Part shown: positions 35,901-45,075 of the stretch, piece after piece | Position numbering within the stretch: position 1 is the stretch's first letter | How the letters are laid out: every line of letters begins with the position of its first letter | Assembly: GCA_029962745.1 (NCBI GenBank) | Contig: CM057151.1 | Span: forward strand, 9,053,142-9,117,141 | Source: Echinometra lucunter | Lineage: Eukaryota; Echinodermata; Echinoidea; Camarodonta; Echinometridae | Reading direction: 5' to 3' | Length of the DNA: 64,000 nucleotides | The notes under the pieces: model-generated | Databases searched by the model: none | Seen by the model: the letters and a program-made list of their open reading frames with translations, nothing else | Told to the model about the DNA's origin: nothing | Program-made: the position numbers and the translations under genes

Positions 35901-36486
35901 GAATCAATGACCTCCCATCGCTTGCTTTTGTTGAGGGAAAATGGAAGAACTGCCTCATTACCAAACCCTATACAAGAGAAAAACAATATGACATGATGAT
36001 AAAATCTTGTGAATAACTTATTCAACTAATCATGAACAGATCATGGCAAAGTTGCAAAAAGTACAGTGATCACTGATACCTTAATTTTATTTAATTTTAT
36101 CACATACTACAACTTTCCTACGAAGGATCAAAGTGTCTTGATAACCTCCCTAACATAGCTTAGAAAATATTTAATCTGACACAAAAACTAAGTATCTGCT
36201 GAAGAAAACCCTCATCCTGAGAATAATAAAATAACCCCATTAAAAAAATAAGCAAAGAAAAAGAGTAAGGAATCAAGAACACATTACCTTTAAGGTTCAA
36301 AGCTCTATTCTGCAGATGATTCTCAACCACAGTTGAAGCCTGTTTCTGTGCTCTCTTGATCTTCACATCTGTGGTTGCCTTCACAACAATGTTCTGACTA
36401 GAATGAATGGACTTCTGAGACTGGACTGATCTCCTCACACTATGACCGGTAGTAACACCAAAGCGAGTTCCTTCTCGTCGCACCAT
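23710..36486 (-). CDS. RBR (RING1-IBR-RING2) E3 ubiquitin ligase, twelve coding exons, 1019 residues
   Basis: RBR ligases take ubiquitin from an E2 bound at RING1 onto a RING2 cysteine and then to substrate. Exons 36288-36486, 35488-35967, 32935-33682, 32201-32330, 31524-31742, 28964-29261, 27913-28121, 26756-26881, 26221-26391, 25718-25837, 25086-25240 and 23710-23914 join with matching phases into 1020 codons including stop. Residues 1-~540 are basic then acidic and mostly unrecognised. RING1 is ~546-596 (CRICY, CNHLFCDECW, CPEFNC), IBR ~616-677 (LQWCPNKGCGRV, CECGFVWCTKC, HWPATC) and RING2 ~711-739 (CPKCNNPIEKIYGCNFMTC, CTFCWVCG). The predicted catalytic Cys is ~724. Residues 740-1019 are probably helical. 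An in-frame TAA lies 15 bases before the ATG. Ariadne/ANKIB1-type proteins share the RBR pattern, but no ankyrin repeats or clear Ariadne domain are seen, so no symbol is given. Confidence 0.9.
24503..24630. mobile_element. 128-bp palindromic MITE
   Basis: The perfect 17-bp terminal inverted repeat GGGGGGTGTAACATAAA lies at 24503-24519 and 24614-24630. Inside is a perfect 24-bp palindrome at 24533-24556 centred on GATATC and an imperfect inverted repeat starting and ending with GAGATAC/GTATCTC. It sits in RBR ligase intron 11. The superfamily is not determined. Confidence 0.8.
25086..25240 (-). CDS. RBR ligase exon 11
   Basis: Acceptor TATCCCAACAG, donor GTAACA. Without splicing the frame would stop three bases on (GAA CAG TAA). 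The phase-2 donor joined to exon 12 restores Gln and continues, so splicing is preferred over a stop here. Confidence 0.75.
25718..25837 (-). CDS. RBR ligase exon 10
   Basis: Acceptor GATTTACAG, donor GTAAGTTT. It encodes 40 codons, AYSVLEFLEILLESSPSCDL through EQLDD. Confidence 0.83.
26221..26391 (-). CDS. RBR ligase exon 9
   Basis: Acceptor TTGATTAG, donor GTATGC. It encodes 57 codons, VVALALEKSSEESGRQVPEC through SSDFVLE. Confidence 0.83.
26756..26881 (-). CDS. RBR ligase exon 8
   Basis: Acceptor CTGTGTTACAG, donor GTAAGTAA. It encodes 42 codons, TFEFDQPPMEHVYQLSVMHH through LANKV, and is probably helical and basic. Confidence 0.85.
26941..27681. mobile_element. piggyBac-like TTAA element in RBR ligase intron 7
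   Basis: The left end TTAACCCTGATATACCCGGG and the right end CCCGGGTCTTTTAGGGTTAA are inverted repeats (16 of 20). TTAA followed by CCCT is a piggyBac signature. Long G and C runs follow each terminus (26957-26974, 27617-27640). No transposase frame; an AC microsatellite lies at 27284-27301. Confidence 0.78.
27913..28121 (-). CDS. RBR ligase exon 7 (RING2)
   Basis: Acceptor TTTCTTTCAG, donor GTGAGT. It carries RING2 CPKC...YGCNFMTC.CKC.FCWVC; the predicted ubiquitin-accepting Cys is in YGCNF. The final H and C ligands lie in HTMHGWKC. Confidence 0.93.
28964..29261 (-). CDS. RBR ligase exon 6 (end of RING1, IBR)
   Basis: Acceptor CTCTCAAG, donor GTAAGTGT. It has the IBR ligands CPNKGC, CECG, CTKC and HWPATC. 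Phase 1 exit. Confidence 0.92.
29423..29844. mobile_element. TTAA-flanked MITE with GCCGGCGCACACTATA termini
   Basis: The left end TTAAAGCCCGGCGCACACTA and the reverse complement of the right end (TTAAGCCGGCGCACACTATA) match apart from one indel, and both continue to GATC. Length is 422 bp; it lies in RBR ligase intron 5. Confidence 0.8.
29880..30080 (-). repeat. tRNA-derived SINE
   Basis: On the minus strand the head has a box A-like TGGTATATTGG and a box B-like GGTTCAAATC about 45 bases apart, followed by CTGAGTACTGACCCAGGTG and TTAAATAGGAACCTAGTAAG. The acceptor stem does not pair, so it is a SINE rather than a working tRNA gene. Confidence 0.7.
30214..31390. mobile_element. hAT-like element containing a (TTTCCCAGTA)n array
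   Basis: The ends CAGAGTTGGC and GCCAACCCTG are inverted repeats (9 of 10). The flanking 8-mers TTTAAACA and GTTCAACA agree at 6 of 8. Just inside the left end are two GGGAAATACT units. Near the right end the reverse complement, TTTCCCAGTA, is repeated about fourteen times. No transposase. It lies in RBR ligase intron 5. Confidence 0.65.
31228..31375. repeat. 10-bp tandem repeat (TTTCCCAGTA)n
   Basis: About fourteen decamers with CCC[AG]G variants. The period of 10 keeps several frames open, giving spurious periodic peptides. Confidence 0.95.
31524..31742 (-). CDS. RBR ligase exon 5 (RING1)
   Basis: Acceptor TCCTTGCAG, donor GTAAGT, phase 0 at both ends. It encodes the RING1 ligands CRICY...C..H.FCDECW and ends DPHITCP; exon 6 adds EFNC for the last Cys pair. 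Confidence 0.92.
32201..32330 (-). CDS. RBR ligase exon 4
   Basis: Acceptor TTCATCACAG, donor GTATTT. It encodes HPCEPDTCHPAKVKNMKGMP through IWKQ and contains two Cys and two His before RING1. Confidence 0.85.
32935..33682 (-). CDS. RBR ligase exon 3
   Basis: Acceptor CTAAAACAG, donor GTAGGA. It is the longest exon (748 bp), with acidic DDWEETDE and ECEEEKES stretches followed by a folded-looking region (LVISADSLLPEVLRGKFG, FTIFSLPWQEACQDVEVSAT). No known domain is recognised. Confidence 0.85.
33930..35370 (+). pseudogene. Decayed LINE reverse transcriptase, antisense in RBR ligase intron 2
   Basis: Frames on the plus strand, broken by shifts and stops, carry non-LTR reverse transcriptase motifs in order: IWEEKEIPDDWSEGIIITC, NFVDFEKAFDSLHRDNLW, the active-site-like FADD, then EFTYLGSLIRHDRGAY and KTKLKLYRSCVFSTLLYDSE. 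The element almost fills the 1.8-kb intron and is opposite to the host gene. Endonuclease and 5' parts are missing, and the clade is not assigned. Confidence 0.8.
35488..35967 (-). CDS. RBR ligase exon 2
   Basis: Acceptor TTGTATAG, donor GTAAGTA. The split Gly codon restores frame (LNLKG-FGNEAVLPF). It contains a basic cluster KNRRRRQKKKVKVDKR that could serve as a nuclear localisation signal. No domain is recognised. Confidence 0.85.
36288..36486 (-). CDS. RBR ligase exon 1
   Basis: Begins MVRREGTRFGVTTGHSVRRS in the context AAGAACATGG with an upstream in-frame TAA. It is basic, and ends at donor GTAATG after 66 codons plus one base. Confidence 0.8.
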
Positions 36487-36998
36487 GTTCTTGCTTTTTT
36501 AGATCCCCCTTTAGTGAGAAAAGAGTACCCGCTCTTCTGACCCTATAAATAAAAGTTGAACAACATGATTCTCAGACTACTGTACCATTGTGACTGACTA
36601 AAGCTTGGTCAATCTTTCACTTTCTAAGTTCATGGGTAACAATGATTCTCAATCTAATTCTCCATGAAGAACTTCTTATTATTATCATTTTTTTAATTGT
36701 CATCTCTACATGGTGTAAATATGTTGGATCATCCTCAATCTTAATATTACTGTTCAAATTGACAAATAATAGAGAAATGATTCACTAAGAAGATGTACTA
36801 AAAAACGAATCTGCCATACATGTAGGTATTTCAGTAAAATTTTGCTTTTAAACTTTCAAGCTTCCTACACTTTATACAGTTAGTAAACATGACTTTCAGT
36901 TTACAATTCATTCAAATGGTATTGCTGCAGCTCTTCCTACCCATGATTTTTAATTCAAACACTGTCAAAATAATATAAAATGTACCTATCTTGACGTC

Positions 36999-37480
36999 TT
37001 AAAGGGGGTACCCAATGCTGAAACAATGTTCCTTCATTTAAAAGAGCATGATTTTATTAGCAGAAAATCATCTGCCTAAAGTTTTTTAAAAGTCGTGTTG
37101 CCAGGAAAAACCCAAAATATGGTAAGATTTCAGCCAATTTTTGGCCCCTCAGCCGTGTCCTAGTTTCAGTTGGATACCCATGATGACATCATTGTGGTTA
37201 CCTCGTCACGCAATTCTAGCAAAATGCGCGCAAGGTTACTTGGTATAATACATTTTGTACAGTCTAGCGCATGCCACAACTGCAATGCGCAAAGCTGGGT
37301 AACCACATCTACGTCATACCTCATACTCAAATTTTTAGGTCAACCCTTGACTAATTTCAAATAATTTGCTAAATGCATTGATTTCGATTGAAAATAATCA
37401 AATTTTTAATGCTATTGCTCTTAGAATTCTATTCTTGATCATATATCAAAAAAAATTTAACCATTGTGTAATCACTTTAA
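36999..37480. mobile_element. TTAA-flanked MITE upstream of RBR ligase gene
   Basis: The left end TTAAAGGGGGTACCCAATG and the reverse complement of the right end TTAAAGTGATTACACAATG match at 15 of 19. An inner inverted pair GTGGTTACC/GGTAACCAC lies at about 37195 and 37298. It is more diverged than the other TTAA elements. Confidence 0.55.
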
Positions 37481-37689
37481 AGTAGGCCCTGATTTATCAC
37501 TATGCATGGTCACCAGAGAGGGTATAATTTAGCAGTATTTACTGATGAAGAAAATTAAACTTAGTAGACCGGGAGTGAGAGGGGGTCAACTCTTTTTCAT
37601 GTCCGAAGTCCTTTGGAAGGGCAAAGAGACGCTAGATAATAATGTGATATGTGCTATACAAGAACGGAATATTATTATTATGTACAACT

Positions 37690-38115
37690 CTGCTAAGAAA
37701 AAATTGTTTGTCATTCACAAAGTGGTGGGGGCGGCCAAGAGGGCCTTCCAAAGGGGGTCAAAAATGATGGCTTCTCCTACACTTTCCTTTTGTTTACAAA
37801 CACATGGCTAATCTTGCTTTGGAAACGAAGAAAAAAACTGACAGTACAACAAGAGCTTACATGTAGGTTTATCGCTGGACACAAGTATAACTATGGTTGA
37901 AAATGTGAATGTCTGCGGACTGTGGTAAAGGAATGAGGAATTTGCGTGTGACGGCTTATCGTATCATCGGCTTTGTCTTTGTGTTCAAGGTAAGAGCAGT
38001 CATGCATTTGCGAAAAAAAAGCTAAGTGTACAAGAAACCGTCACTTTTGGCTCTCTTTGGAGGGCCCTCCTGACCGTATCCACCACTTTGTTCACGACAC
38101 ACAATTTTTTCCTTG
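37690..38115. repeat. Diverged inverted repeat with paired open frames
   Basis: Segment 37690-37800 (plus) and 38005-38115 (minus) share AAAAAATTGTNTGTC, ACAAAGTGGTGG, GAGGGCC.TCCAAAG and TACACTT at roughly 75-80% by eye. Both arms stay open in the corresponding frame, giving KVVGAAKRAFQRGSK and KVVDTVRRALQREPK. It may be a fold-back transposon relic or an inverted duplication of a short coding piece. Confidence 0.6.
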
Positions 38116-38539
38116 CATAGTTTTGTCGACAGATCATTACTTTTTTTTCTGGGTTGACCTTCTCTGATCCCCAGTCCATTGGCATAGGAAATGCCTACGG
38201 AAAAGATAAACAATGTGGGGGGCAGGAATACCCTTCTGCCCCCCGCCCCACACTTTGAAAAAAAAAGCGAAGGAAAAAGAAAAAAAGAGGAAGGAAAAAA
38301 GAAAGAAAAAAAGGAAATAAAAAGAAAAGGAAAGAAGAAAATAGAAAGGAAAAAAAGGAAAGAAAAAGGAAAAAAAGGAAAGAAAAAGGAAAAAACCCAG
38401 AAGTGCTCGCTCGCATTTTTAGGTATCTTAACCTAAAAAAAATCAAGTGTACACAATATACACTGCTACAACTGTATGACAAGAACAGTGTATAATATCG
38501 TGTACACTTGGTTTTTTTTTTCCCTATTACTTGTTTATG

Positions 38540-39050
38540 ATGTATGTATTACACTGTTAGAATGGTTGTTTGGGGACCGTTGATATATGAGCCTGCCAAA
38601 TGTAGGTCTAGTTTGAGAAATTTGTATGTAAAACATATAAATGTTACATGTATTCTCATTGCTCTTGCCTACTCTATGATCTCTTCCAATCTCGCTCTCT
38701 CTCTCTCTCTCTCTCTCACCCTCTCCCACTATTCCTATCCTTGGTTTATTTCTTTCCCCTTATGCCTCTTATTTTTCCTCTTAACTTGTATAATAAGGAA
38801 ACCTATTGGCTGCATGTGTTAAGACAAAAAAAAAAAAAAAATTCATGTAAAAGTAGACCCTATGTGTATTGTATGTATGTTTGTGAACCACCAACTAGTA
38901 AGGAGAATCTTTCAATAGGAACTTGTTTCCTTTTAGATATCCTCGGGCACTAGTTGGTGGTATTTCTTGCTTATTTCCTTTGAAAATACGTTTCTGTCTT
39001 TGCCTGGAAATTGAATAAATAAAATAAATAAATAAAATAACCAATGCCAT
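38540..39050 (+). mobile_element. LINE 3' end with terminal hairpin and (AATA)n tail
   Basis: It ends CTGGAAATTGAATAAATAAAATAAATAAATAAAATA, like the tail at 11530. CCACCAACTAGT at 38888 and ACTAGTTGGTGG at 38949 can form a 12-bp stem near the 3' end. A (CT)n tract is at 38695-38717. CR1/L2-like by architecture; no reverse transcriptase is seen here. Confidence 0.5.
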
Positions 39051-39339
39051 TTATATCAATAATTGATTATCTTATGAACATTACCCGGTATTCGGTTTGC
39101 ATCTTGTGTCTCTAGCTAACGTTATGCTATTCTTCTACTCACAGAATGTTAGTAATGAATTTGCAAGGAATCGAGCGGCAAGTTCACCTAAACTTAAAGA
39201 AATGAATTTTCAGGAGATAATGGCCTGTGACCAATAGCCTCTTGCCACTATTAGAACGAAAGATGCCGATAAAAATATACATTACTCAAAGCATGAGCAT
39301 GGAATAACAATATGACAGAACCTCATCTCAGTATACAAA

Positions 39340-40985
39340 ATTCTTTTTTTTTTTTCTCGTTCCCTCACTTTGCTTATTCGTAAAAACTAGAAACAAGATG
39401 GTTTCGGGCAGCAAGCAACTCTTACTCCAGTAGCAAGGTGTCCGACTATCCTCTAATTCTACAGGAAAATGTGCATTATATAAATGATATGGTGTATTCT
39501 GGTGACGAATCTACGTTCTAAAGTAATTTTTTTTTGTCAGTCGCTTGATTCGCTCGCTTAAAGAAACAGAATGGTTTCGGACGCCAAGCAAGGTGCCTAA
39601 ATAGAGTCATATTCAACCAATATAGGTGATAAAATGTATCATTCAGAGATCTCATCGGCTTATAGTGTATTTTGATGATGAAATAACACTTCTGTACCAC
39701 GAAAAAGAGTTTTTTTTTTTTTCTCGCTCGCTGTGCTATACTAGTTAGATACAAGCCAGGTGACCAAATATATAGGCCCATGGTGTATTCTGATGACAAA
39801 TTATCCCTATCATAGAAAAAAAGTACATTTTTTCCTCGCTCACTGCTCTCTATTACATGTACTTAGACACAGGATGGTTTGGGAAAGCAAACCAATTTTG
39901 CAAGCGAGGTGATCAAATATAGAACTTAGATTTTATAAGCCCATGGTGTATCTTGATGACGAACTATGCCTACCATGAAAAAGAGTATATTCATCATCGC
40001 TTGCTGCGCTCACTCGTATAATACTTAGATACAGGATAGTTTGGGAAAGGAAACTAATTCGGCAAACGAGGTGACCAAATTTATAATTCAATTTTTAAAT
40101 ATCTGATAGGCCCATAGAGTATTTTGATGACGAATTATCACTTATACCAGCATGGAAAGGTTTTCCTCGCTTACTTCGCTTGCTCGTATTAGATACTGGA
40201 TAATTTTGGGAAGCTAACAAATTCGGCAAGTGAAGTCACTTAAAGCCAGATTGAACTTGCACCCTTGTATGGGATTTTGAAATAGCGCCCTCTCAGTCTT
40301 AAACTACTGATTTTGTCCCCTTTTTGCTCCCAGCATGCTCTATTCTGATCAATGAGAGCTTTATTTTTTTAGTAACATCTGTTAAAATGTATTTGTATTC
40401 ATACTAAGGAAATTCATAAGAAGCCACAAAGGATATAATGTTTCTAAGAGTCTCTGGTTTTGAGTAGCCGTAAGTTGGCACTGTTGTAAATAGTTACATC
40501 ATAATAAGGGCCAGTTCAGTGTTGCTTTAATGTATACTCTAGATCTTATAGGCCCATGGTATATTTTGAGCATGTTGAGTGCGAGTATACCATGAAAAGG
40601 ATCTTCCTTGCTCGCTTCACTCGTTCGTATAATATTAAGATACAAGGATGGTTTTGGAAAGCAAACAAATTTGGCAAGTAAGGTGACCGAATACATGTAT
40701 ATTTCTAAATATCTTACAGGCCTATTGCATATTTTGATGATGAAATAACACTTCTTCAGTCAAGAGAACGGGTTTTCCTTGCTAGCTTCTAACATCTAAA
40801 ACAGGATGGTTTTGGACAGCAGACATTTGGACCAGTGAGGTGTCATAGAGTCACAGTCATTTGACAGCAAGGTGACCATATTTTATTCATTTTCTTATAG
40901 GTCAACATAGTGTATTTTGAAATAACATTTCTTTCATAATAGCAAGTGGTTTGACTCGCTAGCTTTGCTCGCTCAAAAATGTAAA
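39340..40985 (+). repeat. CGCTCGCT-unit array (copy 2)
   Basis: About eight degraded units of ~170 bp, each with TAGGCCCATGGTGTATTTTGATGA-like sequence, TTTTCCTCGCTCGCTGCGCTCG-like core, GATACAGGATGGTTT and GCAAGCGAGGTGACC. They are the same units as in 20583-21545 and, reversed, in 58458-59833. A TTAA element interrupts the array at 40240-40530. Transposon termini are not found here. Confidence 0.8.
40240..40530. mobile_element. TTAA-flanked MITE inserted in the CGCTCGCT array
   Basis: The left end TTAAAGCCAGATTGAACTTG and the reverse complement of the right end TTAAAGCAACACTGAACTGG match at 15 of 20. The surrounding ~170-bp unit resumes directly after it, so it is a secondary insertion. 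Confidence 0.7.
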
Positions 40986-41124
40986 AAAGCAGCAAGGTTC
41001 ATAATCTATAGCAAGAAGCACCTTTTCTTACCAAAATGCTTCATGGCCCCTAAATATTCCTTTAAAGTAATAGTGATCCAGCTAGGTCTGGCAAGAGTTC
41101 CACATGCACCCCCAGCTAAAATTG

Positions 41125-42054
41125 AAAACTAGATGAATCTTCGACCACGCGTGGTCGAACTTTATGCCTCCGCCATTACCAAATCAGAAATAAATGGCAC
41201 TTCATGTTGATTTATTTTCATATATACAGTGACATCTTTGACCTTGACCTTTGACCTTGAGACCCTCAAATCTAATCAGATCACTGTCTCTCACATATGC
41301 ATACATGTGCTAAGTTTGAGGTTGATCGGTCGAATGGTTGTTGAGTTATTGTGAAAACGAACCATTTCTATGTACATAATGACCTCTAAGAGCTTTGACC
41401 CTTGACCTTGTGACCCCAAAATCTAATCAGATAATTGTCCCTTCCATGTGCATACATGAGCCAAGTTTGAAGCCAATCTGTCAAATGGTTCTTGAGTTAT
41501 CGCGAGAACAAACCATTTTTATGTGTATTATTACCTCTATGACCTTGACCTTTGACCTTGAGACCCCAAAATCTAATCAGATCATTGTCTCTCCCATATG
41601 CATACAAGTGCTAAGTTTGAGGTTGATCGGTCAAATGGTTGTTGAGTTATGGTGAAAACGAACCATTTCTATGTACATAATGACCTCTATGACCTTTGAC
41701 CTTTGACCTTGTGACCCCAAAATCTAATCAGATCATTGTCCCTTCCATGTGCATACATGAGCCAAGTTTGAAGCCAATCTCTCAAATGGTTCTTAAGTTA
41801 TCGCGAGAACGAGCCATTTTTATGTGTATTATTACCTCTATGACCTTGACCTTGGACCTTGAGACTCCAAAATCTAATCAGATCATTGTCCCTCCCATAT
41901 GCATACACGAGCCAAGTTTGAAGTTGATCCGTCAAACGGTTCTTAAGTTATCGCGAGAACGAAAACGGGACGGACGGACGGACGGACGGACGGACGGACG
42001 ACCCGAAAACATAATGCCTCCGGCAACCACCTACGGTGGGCGGAGGCATAAAAA
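41125..42054 (+). repeat. TGACCTTTGACC repeat element, copy 2
   Basis: Same left end (AAAACTAGATGAATCTTCGA), TTTATGCCTCCGCC, five ~150-bp units and right end (GGAC)n-CCGAAAACATAATGCCTCCGG-GGCGGAGGCATAAA as copy 1 at 14530. It contains several AGGTCA direct repeats. The copy is well preserved and probably relatively young. Confidence 0.85.
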
Positions 42055-42289
42055 TATAAGGATATGACTTGGAATGATATGTATAATCATAATATTAAAT
42101 ACTGAACATGGGAAAATGTGATAAATGTCAAAATATTGGTTTATTCTGTCAGAATTAAAAGCTTACCCGTAACCCTGAATTTCACATCACTGACATCAGT
42201 CTATTTAGTCAGAAAAATAAAAGCAATGCATCCTTGGTATTAGACTAATCCCATCTTCCGGTTTATAATCATTATGAGACCCTACACTA

Positions 42290-42560
42290 CCAGCGATCTC
42301 TCACTAGCGCAATGGTAGTGCGCCAGTCTTGAGAAGTGGATGTCCTGGGTTCGAGTCATGTCAGGCATGGTAGGTCAAGAAAAAAACAAAGAGTAAAGAA
42401 AAAAAAGTGAAAAATACAGAGTCTCTGAGCCTCCAAATATTTCTTTTAGCGGTGGGGTACATATGGAACTCTTTCCCTAGGTCTTACATCCCCCTCGCAA
42501 GGGACTTTGTGCTCGTGATGTGTGCCTAAATAGAAATTTTCAGGGTTTGTGCTTCAGCCC
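42290..42560 (+). repeat. tRNA-derived SINE
   Basis: The head has a box A-like CTAGCGCAATGG and a box B-like GGGTTCGAGTC about 40 bases apart, followed by an A-rich linker and an unrelated body. The arms do not fold as a full tRNA. Confidence 0.6.
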
Positions 42561-43180
42561 CTCCCCCCCCCCCCCCCAGTTCAGAAAAGCTTCCTACACG
42601 TACGCCCATATCCCGGTCTACAAGTGGGATAGGGGTGACGGGTGTCCAGACACAATCAAGCATAAGTCAAGAATATGTGCTAAATAAAATATATTATCCA
42701 AAATAGGTTTTTAAAAGATTCCTGCAATACTGCATGCAAACGGACTAACTAAGCAACAGTTTTTTGTGCAGTCCCCCTTCCTCCTCTTTTGGTTCCAGAT
42801 GGAATGTTGAGGAGTATCTAAAAGAAGAAGACTCTGTAGACCTCTACATGTAACAAAAAGTTAGAAGCAAAACTGCTGTTTGGGTATACCGTAGTCTATA
42901 CAAATGGAATTTGGTTCAATCTTGATTGATATAAAATTATTCTGTAGGTCAGGTCTACATGAATATAACATTAAATATTGGCAAAATAATTTAGCATATT
43001 AAATAGGTCTATTCACTGTTCAGTCTAATACAATGCCGGTAATAGAAATGATGTAGTCTGTTTTGAACTGACTCTATATAGTATTATACCGTAGTTGTGT
43101 CTTGAATTGGCCCCTTAGAAATTTAGGCTAATAAATATTAGCCTAATGCAGTAAGGCTTGTTGAAGACTAAACCCCAGGG

Positions 43181-43847
43181 GGATGTGTCTCATTGAGGCT
43201 TGTACATCATCCGTGTAAACAAAAACGTAGAAAAAGGGTCGTTTTTCAGCACTGGGCGGGGAACCCGAGGATCCACTTTAGGGTATCAAAAACAGCAAAA
43301 ATCAGAAATAAGGGTGTCAAATTCACTAGTGCCGGAACCCGAAAAGGGTAGGAAATTTGATAGACCCTGACGATGGAATGAAAATATGGCAAATCAACGG
43401 GGGGATGTGTCTCATTGAGGCTTGTACATCATCCGTGTAAACAAAAACGTAGAAAAAGGGTCGTTTTTCAGCACTGGGCGGGGAACCCGGGGATCCACTT
43501 TAGGGTATCAAAAACAGCAAAAATCAGAAATAAGGGTGTCAAATTCACTAGTGCCGGAACCCGAAAAGGGTAGGAAATTTGATAGACCCTGACGATGGAA
43601 TGAAAATATGGCGAAACAACGGGGGGATGTGTCTCATTGAGGCTTGTACATCATCCGTGTAAACAAAAACGTAGAAAAAGGGTCGTTTCTCAGCACTGGG
43701 CGGGGAACCCGGGGATCCACTTTAGGGTATCAAAAACAGCAAAAATCAGAAATAAGGGTATCAAATGCACTAGTGCCGGAACCCGAAAAGGGTAGGAAAT
43801 TTGATAGACCCTGACGATGGAATGAAAATATGGCAAATCAATGGCTG
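43181..43847 (+). repeat. Three tandem copies of a 222-bp unit
   Basis: Units start at 43181, 43403 and 43625 with GGATGTGTCTCATTGAGG and run to ATGGCAAATCAA or equivalent. By eye they are nearly identical, differing at only a few sites, so the amplification is recent. The first ~40 bases of each unit are the transposon terminus itself. Confidence 0.95.
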
Positions 43848-44144
43848 TTAATTGTGTGTATTTTGTGAAGAAAAGAAAAAATACCTCTCTTTTAAATTTT
43901 AATGAGAATATTCTTTAATGCGTTAACAAGCAGGGTTTTTTTTACTTGAAAAACAGGGAAAAACGTCTAGTTGATGATATCCCCGCTTAGGGTATATAAA
44001 AACAATGCAAGATATGAGATCCCCGTTAAGGGTATAAAATTCTGAGAATTGAGATCGTTCATGGGTAATCCTGGGTTTTAGGGGTATAAATTATTTGCAC
44101 TTACATTTGACTGCTAACTTCAGCACACCGCTTCAGACTGTCAT

Positions 44145-44278
44145 GTATGGATTATGGTTAGGATTATGGTTAGGATTGGGATTAGTATTAGGATTAGAGT
44201 TAGGGTCAGGGTAAGGATTAGGGTTAGGGTTAGGGTAAGGGTTAGGGTTAGGTTTAGGGTCAGGGTTAGGCGTTAGGG
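44145..44278 (+). repeat. Interstitial telomere-like TTAGGG repeats
   Basis: Degenerate GGATTA, GGGTTA and GGTTAGGGTTAGG repeats inside the fold-back element. A second telomere-like stretch is at 49065-49165. Confidence 0.85.
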
Positions 44279-45075
44279 TACACAACTAGCCTGGAGGCCG
44301 GGCTGGAGGCTCCTGGAGGCGTCTTTTTTTTCCCTACCGTTACTGCGTAAAATTGCAGAACTTCACTCAGGAAGCGACTAGTGCGAGAGGCTATTATCAA
44401 TATAGAGAATCGTAGAGAATATGATTTACGCAGTACACCCGCACTACGCATGCGCGTGGACTTAGTTCGTCGATCGCGTCGGCTTGCAATGCATGTGATA
44501 TGGGCTAGCTGCGTACACATAATGTAAGCTAGATTTGAAGAAAAATAACTATATCAAAAGTCACTCATACTTTGTGGTAGAGAATTATGAGAGGTTTATA
44601 TAGTTTTGGATGGAATTGTTCATGTATTGAAGTGCAGCTGACACCGCGATAGTTGGTTGATGGACGCCCGAAGCTTCGGGCGAAAAGCAGTTATTAACCC
44701 TAATAAGTGTTCTGTGTAGCCTCTCGCACAAGTCGCTTCCTGAGTGAAGTTCTGCAATTTTACGCAGTAACGGTAGGGAAAAAAAAGACGCCTCCTGGAG
44801 AGGTGTGCTGAAGTTAGCAGTCAAATGTAAGTGCAAATAATTTATACCCCTAAAACCCAGGATTACCCGTTCATGATGGGATTCCCCGTTTAGGGTATTG
44901 AAATCACCCCTAGATCTACCTTAATCCCCGTTTAGGGTGCTTTTCAGAAAGTGATTTACGCGGATGATGTAGGTCTACAGTACAGGCCTCAATTAAACAC
45001 ATCCCCCCGGGGACTAAACATAACTGTTACAAGTGTTACCACGGTAACATTACATATCTAACTTACTCTAAACTT

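Larger units (their letters stand above)
43174..45011. mobile_element. 1.84-kb multi-layer fold-back transposon with 8-bp duplication
   Basis: The perfect duplication GACTAAAC lies at 43166-43173 and 45012-45019. The terminal repeats start CCCAGGGGGATGTGT and, from the right, CCCGGGGGGATGTGT, and extend beyond GAGGC[CT]TGTAC. Inside are three ~222-bp tandem copies (43181-43847), a perfect 67-bp inverted repeat (44063-44129 with 44802-44868), a second inverted repeat of 78 bp with one mismatch (44315-44392 with 44718-44795), and a TTAGGG-rich stretch (44145-44278). No transposase. The superfamily is uncertain; an 8-bp duplication fits hAT, P or Merlin. Confidence 0.8.

Noticed and set aside
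41395..42067. Open frames through the TGACC repeats (peptides such as [15 protein letters not shown]) that look like a repeat protein
   Set aside because: The same peptide arises wherever the DNA repeat occurs, ends in a (GGAC)n polyRTDG tract, lacks splice or start context and follows unit spacing; best explained as a by-product of the repeat.
44266..44836. Two similar minus-strand frames sharing LRKIAELHSG/FLSEVLQFYAV-type sense and antisense
   Set aside because: They are the two arms of the 78-bp inverted repeat read in the same direction, not a gene duplication.
43174..45011. CRISPR-like array because of regular direct repeats
   Set aside because: The 222-bp units are contiguous tandem copies without short spacers, in eukaryotic DNA.
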